Shown piece after piece: positions 9,992 to 19,519 of a stretch of 64,000 nucleotides of DNA. Where the stretch lies: positions 3,616,001 to 3,680,000 of the forward strand of contig NZ_CP054424.1 in the NCBI RefSeq assembly GCF_013334205.1, written 5' to 3'. The DNA is from Rhodoferax sp. BAB1. Lineage in GTDB: Bacteria; Pseudomonadota; Gammaproteobacteria; Burkholderiales; Burkholderiaceae_C. Position 1 is the stretch's first letter, and each line of letters starts with the position of its first letter. The translations under genes were made by a program, and so were the position numbers. The notes beneath the pieces were generated by a model. It ran no database searches, was not told the origin of the DNA, and was given only the letters and a program-made list of their open reading frames with translations.

Positions 9992-11407
9992 ATGTCCCAA
10001 AGTCTCGCTACGGTGGCCTACCTCGGTGCCGCCATCCTTTTCATCCTGAGCCTGGGTGGCCTGTCCAACCCTGAAACCTCGCGTCGCGGCAACCTGTTCG
10101 GCATGGTCGGCATGGCCCTGGCCGTGCTGGCCACGGTGTTCGGCCCGCGTGTCAGTGCGGCCGGCATCCCCTGGATCATCGCTGCGCTGCTGGTCGGCGG
10201 CAGCATCGGTCTCTACGCCGCCAAGGTGGTGAAGATGACGCAGATGCCCGAGCTGGTGGCGCTCATGCACAGCCTGGTGGGCCTGGCGGCCTGCCTGGTC
10301 GGTTTTGCCAGCTACGTCGACACCTCGATCCAGCTCGCCGGCGCGGAAAAGGTCATCCACGAAGTGGAGATCTACGTCGGCATCCTGATCGGTGCGGTGA
10401 CCTTCTCCGGCTCGCTGATCGCCTTCGGCAAGCTCAATGGCAAGATCGGCGGCAAGCCCCTGCTGCTGCCCGCCCGCCACTGGCTCAACCTGGCCGGCCT
10501 GCTGATCGTGATCTGGTTCGTGCGCGAGTTCATCCAGGCCAAGACCGTGGCCGAGGGCATGACCCCGCTGATCGTGATGACCGTCATCGCCCTGCTGTTC
10601 GGCATCCACATGGTGATGGCCATCGGCGGCGCCGACATGCCGGTGGTGGTGTCCATGCTCAACAGCTACTCGGGCTGGGCCGCTGCGGCCACCGGTTTCA
10701 TGCTGTCCAACGACCTGCTGATCGTGACCGGCGCGCTGGTGGGCTCCTCCGGCGCCATCCTGTCCTACATCATGTGCAACGCGATGAACCGCAACTTCAT
10801 CAGCGTGATCGCCGGGGGCTTCGGCTCCGGTGGCGGTGCGACCCCGGCCAAGTCGGGCGAGGCCGCAGCGCCGCAAGGTGAAGTCGTGCCGGTCACGGCC
10901 GCCGACACCGCCGAGCTGCTGCGCGAGGCCAAGAGCGTTGTCATCGTGCCGGGCTACGGCATGGCGGTGGCGCAGGCCCAGCACACGGTCTTCGAGATCA
11001 CCAAGACCCTGCGCGAGAAAGGTGTCAAGGTACGTTTCGCCATCCACCCGGTGGCCGGCCGTATGCCGGGCCACATGAACGTGTTGCTGGCCGAGGCCAA
11101 GGTGCCTTACGACATCGTGATGGAGATGGACGAGATCAACGAGGACTTCCCGGACACCGACATCGCCATGGTCATCGGCGCCAACGACATCGTCAACCCG
11201 GCCGCGCAGGACGACCCGGGCAGCCCGATCGCCGGCATGCCGGTGCTGGAGGTGTGGAAGGCCAAGACCTCCATCGTCATGAAGCGTTCCATGGCTTCGG
11301 GTTACGCCGGTGTGGACAACCCGCTGTTCTACAAGGAGAACAACCGCATGCTGTTCGGCGACGCCAAGAAAATGCTGGACGAGGTGCTGGTCGCACTCAA
11401 GAGCTGA
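9992..11407 (+). CDS. pntB: NAD(P) transhydrogenase, beta subunit
   Basis: A 471-residue PntB with an N-terminal membrane domain of about nine helices (residues 1-265), then a soluble NADP(H)-binding domain III. Domain III carries the [10 protein letters not shown] motif and the conserved [12 protein letters not shown] stretch. It forms the membrane complex with PntA encoded just upstream. The operon ends at a strong intrinsic terminator about 90 nt downstream. Confidence 0.96.
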   Translation: MSQSLATVAYLGAAILFILSLGGLSNPETSRRGNLFGMVGMALAVLATVFGPRVSAAGIPWIIAALLVGGSIGLYAAKVVKMTQMPELVALMHSLVGLAACLVGFASYVDTSIQLAGAEKVIHEVEIYVGILIGAVTFSGSLIAFGKLNGKIGGKPLLLPARHWLNLAGLLIVIWFVREFIQAKTVAEGMTPLIVMTVIALLFGIHMVMAIGGADMPVVVSMLNSYSGWAAAATGFMLSNDLLIVTGALVGSSGAILSYIMCNAMNRNFISVIAGGFGSGGGATPAKSGEAAAPQGEVVPVTAADTAELLREAKSVVIVPGYGMAVAQAQHTVFEITKTLREKGVKVRFAIHPVAGRMPGHMNVLLAEAKVPYDIVMEMDEINEDFPDTDIAMVIGANDIVNPAAQDDPGSPIAGMPVLEVWKAKTSIVMKRSMASGYAGVDNPLFYKENNRMLFGDAKKMLDEVLVALKS

Positions 11408-11495
11408 CCCTGCCGCCGGCGGTTCCCGGACTGGTTTGCGGGGGAATCGGCGGCAGGTTCTGACAAGGCATAATCCCGCCACGGGAAAAAAGCAC

Positions 11496-11529
11496 GACCG
11501 TGCTGGATCTTCCAGCACGGTCTTTTTTT
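11496..11529 (+). terminator. Intrinsic terminator of pntAB
   Basis: A perfect 12-bp stem (GACCGTGCTGGA at 11496-11507 with its complement at 11511-11522) closes a 3-nt loop and runs directly into seven T residues (11523-11529). It lies between pntB and the acyl-CoA synthetase gene. Confidence 0.93.
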
Positions 11530-11569
11530 GTTCCGCTACAGTCAGAACCGAAAACACAGGAGACAAGAC

Positions 11570-13246
11570 ATGAGCGACCGCATCTGGCTCAAGAGCTACC
11601 CCGAAGGCGTGCCCGCCGATCTGCCGCCTTCGCCCTATCCCTCGCTGGTGGCGCTGATGGAAGAAAGCTTCCGCCAGTACGCCGACCGCCCGGCCTACAG
11701 CTTCATGGGCAAGGAAATGAGCTTCGGCGAGACCGACCGCCAAAGCCGTGCCTTCGCCGCCTACCTGCAGGGCCTGGGCCTGGCCCAGGGCGACCGTGTC
11801 GCCATCATGATGCCCAATGTGCCGCAGTACCCGGTGGTGGTGGCGGCCATCCTGCGCGCCGGTTACGTGGTGGTGAACGTCAACCCCCTGTACACCGCGC
11901 GCGAGCTCGAGCACCAGCTCAAGGACTCCGGTTCGAAAGCCATCGTCATCATCGAGAACTTCGCCCACACGCTGGAGAAGTGCATCGCTGCCACCCCCGT
12001 CAAGCACGTGGTGCTGTGCGCCATGGGCGACCGCCTGGGCCTGCTCAAGGGCGCCTTGGTCAACTTCGTGGTGCGCAAGGTCAAGAAGATGGTGCCGCCC
12101 TTCAATCTGCCGCAGGCCGTGCGTTTCAACGAGGCCGTGGCCAAGGGCGAACGCGGCACCCTGCGCCAGCCCGAGATCAAACCCGACGACGTGGCCGTGC
12201 TGCAGTACACCGGTGGCACCACCGGTGTTTCCAAGGGCGCGGTGCTGCTGCACCGCAACGTCATTGCCAACGTGCTGCAGTCCCAGCTCTGGAACGAGCC
12301 GGCCATGAAGAAGATCCCGGCCGGCCAGCAGTCCACGGGCATCTGCGCCCTGCCGCTGTACCATATCTTCGCCTTCACGGTGGGCATGATGCTGTCCATG
12401 CGCATGGGCGCCAAGCTGGTGCTGATCCCCAATCCGCGCGACCTGCCGGCCGTGCTCAAGGAGCTGTCCAAGCACGTGTTCCACACCTTCCCGGCGGTCA
12501 ACACCCTGTTCAACGGCCTGGCCAACCACCCCGACTTCAACAAGGTCGACTGGAGCAACCTCAAGGTCTCGGTTGGCGGCGGCATGGCGGTGCAGGGCGC
12601 GGTGGCGCAGAAATGGTTCGAGAAGACCGGCTGCCCGATCTGCGAGGGCTATGGCCTGTCGGAGACCAGCCCTTCGGCCAGCTGCAATCCGGTGACGGCG
12701 ACCGAGTACACCGGCACCATCGGCGTGCCGATCCCCGGCACCTGGATGAAGATCATCGACGACGAGGGCCGCGACGTGCCCCAGGGCCAGCCCGGCGAGA
12801 TCGCCATCAAGGGGCCGCAGGTCATGGCCGGCTACTGGCAGCGCCCGGACGAGACCGCCAAGGTCATGACGCCCGACGGCTGGTTCAAGAGCGGTGACGT
12901 GGGCGTGATGGACGAGCGCGGTTACTTCCGCATCGTCGACCGCAAGAAGGACATGATCCTGGTCAGCGGCTTCAACGTCTACCCGAACGAGGTCGAGGAC
13001 GTGGTGGCCAAACTCGAGGGCGTGCTGGAATGCGCCTGCGTGGGTGTGGCCGATGCCCAGACCGGCGAGGCCGTCAAGCTGGTGATCGTGAAGAAGGACC
13101 CGGCCCTCACCGAGGAGAAGGTGCGCGCCTGGTGCCGCGAGAACATGACCGGCTACAAGCAGCCGCGCGTGATCGAGTTCCGCACCGACCTGCCCAAGAC
13201 CCCGGTCGGCAAGATCCTGCGCCGCGAACTTCGCGACAAGGCCTGA
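11570..13246 (+). CDS. fadD: Long-chain fatty-acid--CoA ligase
   Basis: A 558-residue adenylate-forming acyl-CoA synthetase. Visible signatures are the P-loop-like YTGGTTGVSKGA, the adenylate motif YGLSETSP, the hinge segment SGDVGVMDERGYFRIVDRKK and the catalytic Lys near the C-terminus (KTPVGKILRR). It activates fatty acids to acyl-CoA for beta-oxidation or lipid synthesis. The frame extends 14 codons upstream into the pntAB terminator, but ATG 11570 with AGGAG at normal spacing is the credible start. Chain-length preference is inferred from overall similarity to FadD. Confidence 0.88.
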   Translation: MSDRIWLKSYPEGVPADLPPSPYPSLVALMEESFRQYADRPAYSFMGKEMSFGETDRQSRAFAAYLQGLGLAQGDRVAIMMPNVPQYPVVVAAILRAGYVVVNVNPLYTARELEHQLKDSGSKAIVIIENFAHTLEKCIAATPVKHVVLCAMGDRLGLLKGALVNFVVRKVKKMVPPFNLPQAVRFNEAVAKGERGTLRQPEIKPDDVAVLQYTGGTTGVSKGAVLLHRNVIANVLQSQLWNEPAMKKIPAGQQSTGICALPLYHIFAFTVGMMLSMRMGAKLVLIPNPRDLPAVLKELSKHVFHTFPAVNTLFNGLANHPDFNKVDWSNLKVSVGGGMAVQGAVAQKWFEKTGCPICEGYGLSETSPSASCNPVTATEYTGTIGVPIPGTWMKIIDDEGRDVPQGQPGEIAIKGPQVMAGYWQRPDETAKVMTPDGWFKSGDVGVMDERGYFRIVDRKKDMILVSGFNVYPNEVEDVVAKLEGVLECACVGVADAQTGEAVKLVIVKKDPALTEEKVRAWCRENMTGYKQPRVIEFRTDLPKTPVGKILRRELRDKA

Positions 13247-13321
13247 CCCGTGAGGGCAGGCCTTGCGACGAGGGCTCACTTTGCGCAGCAAAGTTAAGTG
13301 CAACGGCCGGAGTCACGCCAG

Positions 13322-14068
13322 GTGACCACGGCCATCCTCAGCGCGTTGGCCGAAGAGCAGCAGGGGCTGATCGAACTGTTGCGCGAACCCCGGCGCGTCG
13401 CGCGTGCCGGGCGCGAGTTCTGGCTGGGCGAGCTGCACGGCACCCCCGTCGTGCTGGCGCTCTCGCGTATCGGCAAGGTGGCTGCGGCCACCACGACCAC
13501 CACCCTGATCGAGGCCTTCGGTGTTCAGCGCCTGATCTTCACCGGCGTGGCCGGCGGCATCGGCCCCGGCGTGCAGGTGGGCGACGTGGTGGTGGCCAGC
13601 GAGTTCGTGCAGCACGACATGGACGCCTCGCCGCTGTTCCCGCGTTACCAGATCCCCCTCTACGACCGTGAGCGTTTTGCCTGCGACATCGCCCTGGGCG
13701 AGGCTTTGCTGGCGGCAAGCCGTGCCAGCCTCGAAAGCCTGGCCTTGCCAGCCACGGTGCACCACGGCCTGATCGCCAGTGGCGACCGTTTTGTCTCGGC
13801 CGCCGAAGAGGCGCGGGCCCTGCATGCGGCGCTCAGCAATGCGGGACATGCCCCGCTGGCCGTGGAAATGGAAGGCGCCGCCGTGGCCCAGGTCTGCCAT
13901 GACTACGCCATCCCCTACGCCGCCGTGCGCACCATCTCCGACCGCGCCGACGACAGCGCCCACGTGGACTTCCCCCAATTCGTCACCGAAGTCGCCAGCC
14001 GCTACGCCCTGGCGATCATCGACGAGTTTGTGCGCGAACTGAACAAAAGCAGCGCCAGAGGGGTTTGA
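13322..14068 (+). CDS. mtnN: 5'-methylthioadenosine/S-adenosylhomocysteine nucleosidase
   Basis: A protein of about 248 residues of the PNP/UDP phosphorylase superfamily. Catalytic segments are visible: EMEGAAVAQ (substrate-binding Glu) and TISDRADD (catalytic Asp). It hydrolyses MTA and SAH to adenine and a thio-sugar, in methionine salvage and methyl-cycle detoxification. GTG 13322 is chosen because GGAG lies 9 nt upstream; an in-frame GTG at 13298 would add eight residues. Confidence 0.85.
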   Translation: MTTAILSALAEEQQGLIELLREPRRVARAGREFWLGELHGTPVVLALSRIGKVAAATTTTTLIEAFGVQRLIFTGVAGGIGPGVQVGDVVVASEFVQHDMDASPLFPRYQIPLYDRERFACDIALGEALLAASRASLESLALPATVHHGLIASGDRFVSAAEEARALHAALSNAGHAPLAVEMEGAAVAQVCHDYAIPYAAVRTISDRADDSAHVDFPQFVTEVASRYALAIIDEFVRELNKSSARGV

Positions 14069-14102
14069 TGCGGGAACGCCGTGGAACGGGCTTTGCCCGG
14101 CC

Positions 14103-14201
14103 ACTGGCGTTGTCCCCCTGAGGGGGCTGAGGGGCCGCGGCTCCAAGCCTGCCTGCGCAGGCTTGGACGAGCCCCGAAGAGTCGCAGCGTCTGGCTGCGA
14201 C
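14103..14201. repeat. Array of three hairpins between mtnN and corA
   Basis: Three perfect hairpins follow each other. The first is a CCCCC/GGGGG stem near 14114-14126. The second is a 10-bp stem CCAAGCCTGC (14143-14152) pairing with 14157-14166 across a 4-nt loop. The third is an 8-bp stem GTCGCAGC (14181-14188) pairing with 14194-14201. There is no T-tract, so it is not a classical terminator. It looks like an intergenic repeat unit lying between convergent genes. Confidence 0.6.
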
Positions 14202-14243
14202 ACCGGGCGTAGCGACACGAAGTGCGCTGCCAACAGGGGGAGA

Positions 14244-15230
14244 TCACTTCAACCAGCCCCGCCGCCTGAAATACCACATCGGCACCAGCGCACTGGCCAC
14301 CATCAACGCCAGCGCATAGGGGTAGCCCCAGGTCTGCGCGAGCTCGGGCATGTACTGGAAGTTCATGCCGTAGAGGCTGGCGATCAGCGTGGGCGGCAGC
14401 AGCGCGACGCTGGCCACCGAGAAGATCTTGATGATCTTGTTCTGGTTGATGTTGATGAAACCGACGGTGGCGTCCATCAGGAAGTTGATCTTGTCGAACA
14501 GGAAGGCGGTGTGCGAGTCCAGCGAGTCGATGTCGCGCAGGATCTGGCGCGCTTCCTCGAACTGTTCGGGGTTGAGCATCTTGCTGCGCAGCATGAAGCT
14601 GACCGCGCGGCGCGTGTCCATGGCATTGCGGCGGATGCGGCCGTTCAGGTCTTCCTGCCGTGCGATGGCGCCCAGCACCTCGCCGGCCAGCGCGTCGGTC
14701 ACGTCCCCCGAGAGCACGAGCTTGCCGGCTTTCTCCAGCTCGTCATAGATGCCCTCGAGCGTGTCGGCCGAATACTCGGCGTCGGCGTCGAAGAGCTTGA
14801 GCAGCACTTCCTTGGCGTCCTCGATCAGGCCGGGGGCGCGGCGCGCGCGCATACGCAGCAGGCGGAACACGGGCAGGTCTTCGTCGTGGATGGAAAACAG
14901 CACGCCACAGCTGCGCAGGCCGGTGTTGTGCTGGTTCAGGATGAAGGCCACGCGCACGGTGCGCGGCTCTGCCTCGTCGGCGATCAGGAAGTCGCTGCGG
15001 ATGTGCAGCTCGCCGTTGTCTTCCTCATAGAAGCGGGCGGATTCCTCGATGTCCTCGTCCATCGCGTCTTCCGGGATGGACAGGCCATAGTACTGCTTGA
15101 CCCAGCGTTTCTCTTCGAGCGTGGGTGATTCCAGGTCGACCCAGATGGGCTGGAATCTGGAGAGTTCCTCCAGCGACTCGATCTCTTCCTGGAAGAGCCG
15201 GCCGTTGGCGAGCGTGAAGATGTTGAGCAT
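14244..15230 (-). CDS. corA: Magnesium/cobalt transporter CorA
   Basis: A 328-residue CorA-family channel: a large acidic cytoplasmic N-terminal domain, then two C-terminal membrane helices. The signature GMN (about 288-290, in [11 protein letters not shown]) closes the first helix and forms the selectivity filter. The C-terminus is the usual basic tail (RRRGWLK). It mediates Mg2+ uptake as a pentamer. The upstream region on the minus strand is rich in hairpins and may be a regulatory leader. It converges with mtnN across a hairpin array. Confidence 0.95.
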   Translation of the reverse strand: MLNIFTLANGRLFQEEIESLEELSRFQPIWVDLESPTLEEKRWVKQYYGLSIPEDAMDEDIEESARFYEEDNGELHIRSDFLIADEAEPRTVRVAFILNQHNTGLRSCGVLFSIHDEDLPVFRLLRMRARRAPGLIEDAKEVLLKLFDADAEYSADTLEGIYDELEKAGKLVLSGDVTDALAGEVLGAIARQEDLNGRIRRNAMDTRRAVSFMLRSKMLNPEQFEEARQILRDIDSLDSHTAFLFDKINFLMDATVGFININQNKIIKIFSVASVALLPPTLIASLYGMNFQYMPELAQTWGYPYALALMVASALVPMWYFRRRGWLK

Positions 15231-15350
15231 GGCTCACTCCCTCTTGGTTGGGGCATCGGGCGGGTGGGGGTGGGGTGCGGCTTCCAACCCCCGATGCCGG
15301 GAGTCGAAAGCTACCGACTGGGGCAGGTTTCCAAGGAGCGATCTCCGGAG
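15231..15350 (-). promoter_or_regulatory. Structured 5' leader of corA
   Basis: On the minus strand the 120 nt before corA contain three successive hairpins: GGAG/CTCC near 15334-15346, AGTCG/CGACT across 15302-15319, and a long one whose outer arms are 15290-15298 and 15252-15260 (GGCATCGGG/CCCGATGCC). A CATAAT box on the same strand at 15365-15370 could be the -10 element. It does not match the Mg2+ M-box or any riboswitch I recognise. Confidence 0.4.
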
Positions 15351-15564
15351 TGACGACAGGCGCAATTATGGCACTGCGCCGGCTTGGAGGAGGGTGGGTG
15401 TGCAGGTCTGCGGGGCCTGGGCCCGGACCTCGCGCGGGTTGCGAGGAGATGCTGCAATCCAGACATTCTGCACGGGTGCGTGCGGGCTGGCAAGCCCCTG
15501 CGCGACGGACGGAATTCAAGGGGCGAAGACTGCGAAAAACTTGTGCGGCGTCAAGGAAAAAGGA
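15351..15564. other. Intergenic stretch between corA and hpf promoter
   Basis: Together with the corA leader and the hpf promoter this forms a 454-nt gap without a gene. I see no convincing coding frame, tRNA or known riboswitch in it. The stretch is GC-rich with short inverted repeats only. Confidence 0.5.
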
Positions 15565-15593
15565 TTGCATTTCGAGCGGGTCGGGCGCATAGT
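15565..15593 (+). promoter_or_regulatory. Sigma-70-type promoter of hpf
   Basis: TTGCAT (15565-15570) is separated by exactly 17 nt from CATAGT (15588-15593). Transcription would start about 85 nt before the hpf ATG. Confidence 0.6.
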
Positions 15594-15684
15594 GAATTTG
15601 CCTGCAGCAGCGAAGTCCGAAGTCGTCGTCGGGCTTTACGGGTGCAGGCGGCAGTTCAAATCCGAGAGCAACAGGAGGCTACTC

Positions 15685-16014
15685 ATGAACCTGACGATCA
15701 GCGGTCATCACCTCGAAGTCACCCCCGCCCTGCGCAGTTATGTCACGACCAAGCTTGATCGAATCACCCGGCACTTTGACCAGGTTGTCGATGTCAAGGT
15801 GCTACTCACCGTTGAAAAACAGAAGGAAAAGGAACGACGGCAACGTGCTGAATGCAATATCCACGTCAAGGGCAATGACCTGTTCGCGGAAAGCTCCCAC
15901 GAGGACCTCTACGCAGCCGTGGATGAACTGGTCGACAAGCTCGACCGCCAGGTGGTCCGCCACAAGGACCGCCTGCAGGACCACCACCACGATGCGGCCA
16001 AGCGCCTGATGTAG
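15685..16014 (+). CDS. hpf: Ribosome hibernation-promoting factor
   Basis: A 109-residue short-form HPF/RaiA protein. It begins [13 protein letters not shown], has the family double-stranded-RNA-binding-like alpha/beta fold and ends in a basic, His-rich tail. It binds the small ribosomal subunit and promotes 100S dimers in stationary phase. ATG 15685 has AGGAGG upstream at ideal spacing. It is followed by a terminator and then ptsN and hprK, the usual betaproteobacterial order; rpoN, often next to hpf, is not in the window. Confidence 0.93.
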   Translation: MNLTISGHHLEVTPALRSYVTTKLDRITRHFDQVVDVKVLLTVEKQKEKERRQRAECNIHVKGNDLFAESSHEDLYAAVDELVDKLDRQVVRHKDRLQDHHHDAAKRLM

Positions 16015-16066
16015 GCGGCCCGCCCGCCCGCGGGGCCGGCGGTGATCCCCGCCCAGCCCCCCAAGC

Positions 16067-16093
16067 AGCCGCGGGCACCCCCGCGGCTTTTTT
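16067..16093 (+). terminator. Intrinsic terminator after hpf
   Basis: A 9-bp perfect stem AGCCGCGGG (16067-16075) pairs with 16080-16088 around a 4-nt loop, followed by T residues to 16093. It separates hpf from ptsN, so ptsN must rely on its own promoter (a CATAAT box lies at 16166-16171) or on readthrough. Confidence 0.88.
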
Positions 16094-16188
16094 GTTGCCG
16101 GGCCATCCCAAGGCCCCTCGGGGGGCGGCCCTCGCCAGCGGGGAGCGTGGGGGACATTTTGTGTGCATAATCTGCCCACTCGAACATC

Positions 16189-16656
16189 ATGAATCGTCTT
16201 GCGTCCATCCTGCCGACCGCACAAGTGCTTGTGCATGTCGATGCCACGAGTAAAAAACGTGCTTTCGAGGAGGTGGGCCTGCTGTTCGAGAACCTGCACG
16301 GCCTCAATCGCGCCCTGGTGACCGACAGCCTGTTTGCGCGCGAGCGCCTGGGCTCCACCGGTCTGGGCCATGGCGTGGCCATCCCGCACGGACGCATCAA
16401 GGGACTGAAGTCGCCCATGGCCGCCGTGGTGCAGCTGGCCCAGCCCATCGGCTTCGACGCGCCCGACGAGTTGCCCGTCAGCCTGCTGATCTTCCTGCTG
16501 GTGCCCGAAGCGGCCACGCAGAAGCACCTGGAAATCTTGTCCGAGATCGCCGAGTTGCTGAGCGACACCGCCTTGCGCGCCAAACTCAACACCTGCGCCA
16601 CGTCGGGCGAGCTGCACGAGCTGATCGCCAGCTGGCGCTCGGCCCAGCCGGCCTGA
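16189..16656 (+). CDS. ptsN: PTS IIA-like nitrogen regulatory protein
   Basis: A 155-residue EIIA-Ntr protein. The phosphorylated histidine is His67 in [13 protein letters not shown]-Ntr takes phosphate from NPr/HPr in a regulatory phosphorelay that affects potassium transport and nitrogen responses. It is followed by hprK after 16 nt, indicating an operon. A CATAAT box just upstream gives a very short leader. Confidence 0.95.
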   Translation: MNRLASILPTAQVLVHVDATSKKRAFEEVGLLFENLHGLNRALVTDSLFARERLGSTGLGHGVAIPHGRIKGLKSPMAAVVQLAQPIGFDAPDELPVSLLIFLLVPEAATQKHLEILSEIAELLSDTALRAKLNTCATSGELHELIASWRSAQPA

Positions 16657-16672
16657 GCCCCGGAGTGTCCCG

Positions 16673-17620
16673 GTGAGACCGACCGTCGTCAGCGCCGAGG
16701 TCCTGTTCGAGGAATTCCGCGGCAAGCTCAAGTGGGAGTGGGTGGCGGGCCTGGGAGCTTCCGAGCGTCGCTTCGACGAAGTGGCCGTGCGTGCGGCCAA
16801 TTCCGGCGCCGACCTGGTTGGCCACCTCAACTACATCCATCCCTATCGCCTGCAGGTGCTGGGCGAGCGTGAGGTCGCCTACCTGACCAGCGCCACGCCG
16901 GAAGATTGCGAGCGCCGCATCTCGCGCATCACCACGCTGGAGCCGCCTGTGCTCGTGCTGGCCGATGGCCAGAAGGTGCCGCCGGCGCTGCTGGCCATGT
17001 GCGAGGAGGCCAACATCCCCATGTTCGCCTCGCCGGAGTCCTCGGCCTATGTGATCGACGTGCTGCGCAGCTACCTGTCGCGGCACTTCGCCGACCGTGC
17101 CTCCATGCACGGTGTGCTGATGGACATCCTGGGCCTGGGCGTGCTGATCACCGGCGAGTCCGGTCTGGGCAAGAGCGAGCTGGGGCTGGAGCTGATCTCG
17201 CGCGGCCACGGCCTGGTGGCCGACGACGCGGTGGATCTCTACCGCGTGAACCAGGACACCATCGAAGGCCGCTGCCCCGAGCTGCTACGCAACCTGCTCG
17301 AGGTGCGCGGCATCGGCCTGCTCGACATACGTGCCATCTTTGGCGAGACCGCGGTGCGGCGCAAGATGCGCCTCAAGCTCATCGTGCACCTGGTACGGCG
17401 CGAGACGCTGGAGCGCGACTACGAGCGCATTCCCTACGAGCCGCTGACGCAGGACGTGCTGGGCATCCCGGTGCGCAAGGCGGTGATCCAGGTGGTGGCC
17501 GGCCGCAACCTGGCCGTGCTGGTGGAGGCGGCGGTGCGCAACACCATCCTGCAGCTGCGCGGCATCGATACCTACCAGGAGTTTGTCGAGCGCCATCGCA
17601 AGGCCATGGGCGAGAGCTAG
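16673..17620 (+). CDS. hprK: HPr kinase/phosphorylase
   Basis: A 315-residue HprK. The Walker A motif GESGLGKS lies at 161-168, the catalytic acidic pair at 184-185 (VADDAVD), and the family C-terminal signature around [12 protein letters not shown] is present. It phosphorylates and dephosphorylates the regulatory Ser of HPr. In proteobacteria it works with ptsN in an incomplete, regulatory PTS. The start is GTG 16673, close behind ptsN. It ends 8 nt before the convergent fur gene. Confidence 0.95.
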   Translation: MRPTVVSAEVLFEEFRGKLKWEWVAGLGASERRFDEVAVRAANSGADLVGHLNYIHPYRLQVLGEREVAYLTSATPEDCERRISRITTLEPPVLVLADGQKVPPALLAMCEEANIPMFASPESSAYVIDVLRSYLSRHFADRASMHGVLMDILGLGVLITGESGLGKSELGLELISRGHGLVADDAVDLYRVNQDTIEGRCPELLRNLLEVRGIGLLDIRAIFGETAVRRKMRLKLIVHLVRRETLERDYERIPYEPLTQDVLGIPVRKAVIQVVAGRNLAVLVEAAVRNTILQLRGIDTYQEFVERHRKAMGES

Positions 17621-17628
17621 CCCTGGCC

Positions 17629-18084
17629 TCAATGAGCTGAGTGGTGGCCGCGTCCGCCCTGGCCGCGGTTCGGGCACTTGTCCTTGGTGCAGTGGGCATA
17701 GAGGCTGAGCGCGTGTTCGGCGAGCGTGAAGCCGCGCGACTTGGCCACGGCGTTCTGCCGGTTCTCGATCTCGGCGTCGAAGAACTCCTCGACCTTGCCG
17801 CAATCCAGGCAGACCAGATGGTCGTGATGCTGGCCCTCGTTGAGCTCGTAGACGGCCTTGCCGCCCTCGAAATTGCTGCGCGTCAGGATGCCGGCCTGCT
17901 CGAACTGGGTCAGCACGCGGTAGACCGTGGCCAGACCCACGTCGGAGCGGTCTTCCAGCAGCACACGGAACACGTCCTCGGCGCTCATGTGGCGCTGGGT
18001 GCCCTTCTGAAAAATCTCCAGAACCTTCAGGCGGGGCAGCGTGGCTTTCAGGCCAGTGCTCTTGAGTTCGTCGATGGTGTTCAT
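17629..18084 (-). CDS. fur: Ferric uptake regulator
   Basis: A 151-residue Fur: an N-terminal winged helix (DNA recognition around [13 protein letters not shown]), then a metal-binding dimerisation domain. Cys92 and Cys95 (CLDC), His32 and the HHDH cluster near 86-89 are visible ligands. The C-terminus carries a further Cys pair (HCTKDKC) and a Gly/His-rich tail. It represses iron acquisition genes when bound to Fe2+. It is divergent from bamE, a well-known conserved arrangement. Confidence 0.96.
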   Translation of the reverse strand: MNTIDELKSTGLKATLPRLKVLEIFQKGTQRHMSAEDVFRVLLEDRSDVGLATVYRVLTQFEQAGILTRSNFEGGKAVYELNEGQHHDHLVCLDCGKVEEFFDAEIENRQNAVAKSRGFTLAEHALSLYAHCTKDKCPNRGQGGRGHHSAH

Positions 18085-18167
18085 AGGCGTGTTTCCAGGG
18101 AGGCGGTGACGCGTGGCGGCAGGCCCTGCCGCTACAATGGGCCGATCATATCGCTAGCGCCAGTTTC

Positions 18168-18674
18168 ATGTTCATTTTCCATCGCGCCCCCGGCCGCCTG
18201 GGGCTGGCCCTGCTCTTGGGCGCCGCCCTCTCGGCCTGCAGCTTCCTGCAGCCTTACCGTGTACCGGTGGTGCAGGGCAATGTGGTCACGCGCGAACAGG
18301 TGGGGGTGCTGCGCCCCGGCATGAGCCGCATCCAGGTGCGCGACATCCTGGGCACGCCGCTGCTGGCCAGCGTCTTTCACGCCGATCGCTGGGACTACGT
18401 CTTCACCCTCAAGCGCCAGGGCGCCGAACCGCAGGCGCGCCGTGTCACCGTCTACTTCAAGGGCGAGGTGCTCGACCGCTTCGAGGCGGATCCCCTGCCC
18501 AGCGAAACCGAGTTCGCCGCCACCCTGGGCGGCCGCGAGAAGCCCAAGGTGCCGGTGCTGGAGGCGGCGCCGGAAAAGCTGCAGGAATTCCCCGCCCCGG
18601 CCCCGGCCCCCGAAGCCAAGCCCCTGCCCCCGCTGCCGGCCAGCTACCCGCCGCTGGAGCCGGCCGCCCGCTGA
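18168..18674 (+). CDS. bamE: Outer membrane assembly lipoprotein BamE
   Basis: A 168-residue lipoprotein. The signal peptide ends in the lipobox LSAC with Cys24. The SmpA/OmlA fold covers about 35-115 ([25 protein letters not shown]), followed by a Pro/Ala-rich tail. It is a non-essential part of the BAM complex that inserts outer-membrane proteins. It is divergent from fur; a TACAAT -10-like box lies at 18133-18138. dapB follows 13 nt downstream. Confidence 0.93.
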   Translation: MFIFHRAPGRLGLALLLGAALSACSFLQPYRVPVVQGNVVTREQVGVLRPGMSRIQVRDILGTPLLASVFHADRWDYVFTLKRQGAEPQARRVTVYFKGEVLDRFEADPLPSETEFAATLGGREKPKVPVLEAAPEKLQEFPAPAPAPEAKPLPPLPASYPPLEPAAR

Positions 18675-18687
18675 GATGGACCCCACC

Positions 18688-19503
18688 ATGACTGCACAGA
18701 CACACCATCCCGTCGCCATCACCGGCGCTTCCGGTCGCATGGGCCGCATGCTGATCGAAGCCGTGCACGCGACCGACGATTGCCGGCTGGCCGGCGCGCT
18801 CGATGTGGCGGCCAGCCCGGCCATCGGCAGCGATGCCACCGCCTTCCTGGGCCACGCCAGCGGCGTGCACATCACGGCCGACCTGAAGGCCGGCCTGCAG
18901 AATGCCCGCACCCTGATCGACTTCACGCGGCCCGAGGGCACCATGGCCCACCTCAAGGTCTGCCGCGAGCTGGGCGTGGCCATGGTGATCGGCACCACCG
19001 GCTTTACCGAGGCGCAGAAGGCCGAGATCGCCGCTGCCGCCAGGGACATCGCCATCATGCTCTCGCCCAATATGAGCGTGGGCGTGAACGTCACGCTCAA
19101 GCTGCTGGAGATGGCAGCCAAGGCGCTGAACACGGGCTACGACATCGAGATCATCGAGGCGCACCACCGCCACAAGGTGGACGCGCCCTCGGGCACGGCC
19201 ATCAAGATGGGCGAGGTGATTGCCGGCGCACTGGGCCGCGACCTGAAGGACTGTGCCGTCTACGAGCGTTACGGCCACACCGGCGAGCGCGATCCCTCCA
19301 GCATCGGTTTTGCCACCATCCGCGGCGGTGACATCGTGGGTGACCACACCGTGCTCTTCGCCGGCACCGGCGAGCGCATCGAGGTCACGCACAAATCCGC
19401 CAGCCGCGTGACCTACGCCCAGGGCAGCCTGCGCGCCGTGCGCTTCCTGGCCGGACGCCCCAGCGGCCTGTACGACATGTTCGACGTGCTCGGGCTCAAG
19501 TGA
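18688..19503 (+). CDS. dapB: 4-hydroxy-tetrahydrodipicolinate reductase
   Basis: A 271-residue DapB with N-terminal nucleotide motif GASGRMGRM and the substrate-binding segment [18 protein letters not shown] containing the catalytic His pair and Lys. It catalyses NAD(P)H-dependent reduction in the lysine/diaminopimelate pathway. ATG 18688 is preferred because a GGA lies 7 nt upstream; ATG 18676 would add four residues. It is probably co-transcribed with bamE. Confidence 0.95.
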   Translation: MTAQTHHPVAITGASGRMGRMLIEAVHATDDCRLAGALDVAASPAIGSDATAFLGHASGVHITADLKAGLQNARTLIDFTRPEGTMAHLKVCRELGVAMVIGTTGFTEAQKAEIAAAARDIAIMLSPNMSVGVNVTLKLLEMAAKALNTGYDIEIIEAHHRHKVDAPSGTAIKMGEVIAGALGRDLKDCAVYERYGHTGERDPSSIGFATIRGGDIVGDHTVLFAGTGERIEVTHKSASRVTYAQGSLRAVRFLAGRPSGLYDMFDVLGLK

Positions 19504-19519
19504 ACTGAAGCTGTCAGCC

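Noticed and set aside
9728..13303. Very long open frame on the minus strand opposite pntAB and fadD (over 1100 codons)
   Set aside because: It is antisense to three clear enzymes and its translation is a low-complexity His/Gly/Arg/Ala mix typical of shadow frames in high-GC DNA.
15554..15569. GG-N10-GC pattern resembling a sigma-54 promoter upstream of hpf
   Set aside because: The flanking bases match the sigma-54 consensus poorly, while an exact 17-nt-spaced TTGCAT/CATAGT sigma-70 pair overlaps it.
15231..15684. Possible Mg2+ M-box or other known riboswitch before corA, or a tRNA in this gap
   Set aside because: None of the conserved M-box sequence blocks is visible, and no cloverleaf with a T-loop motif could be found.
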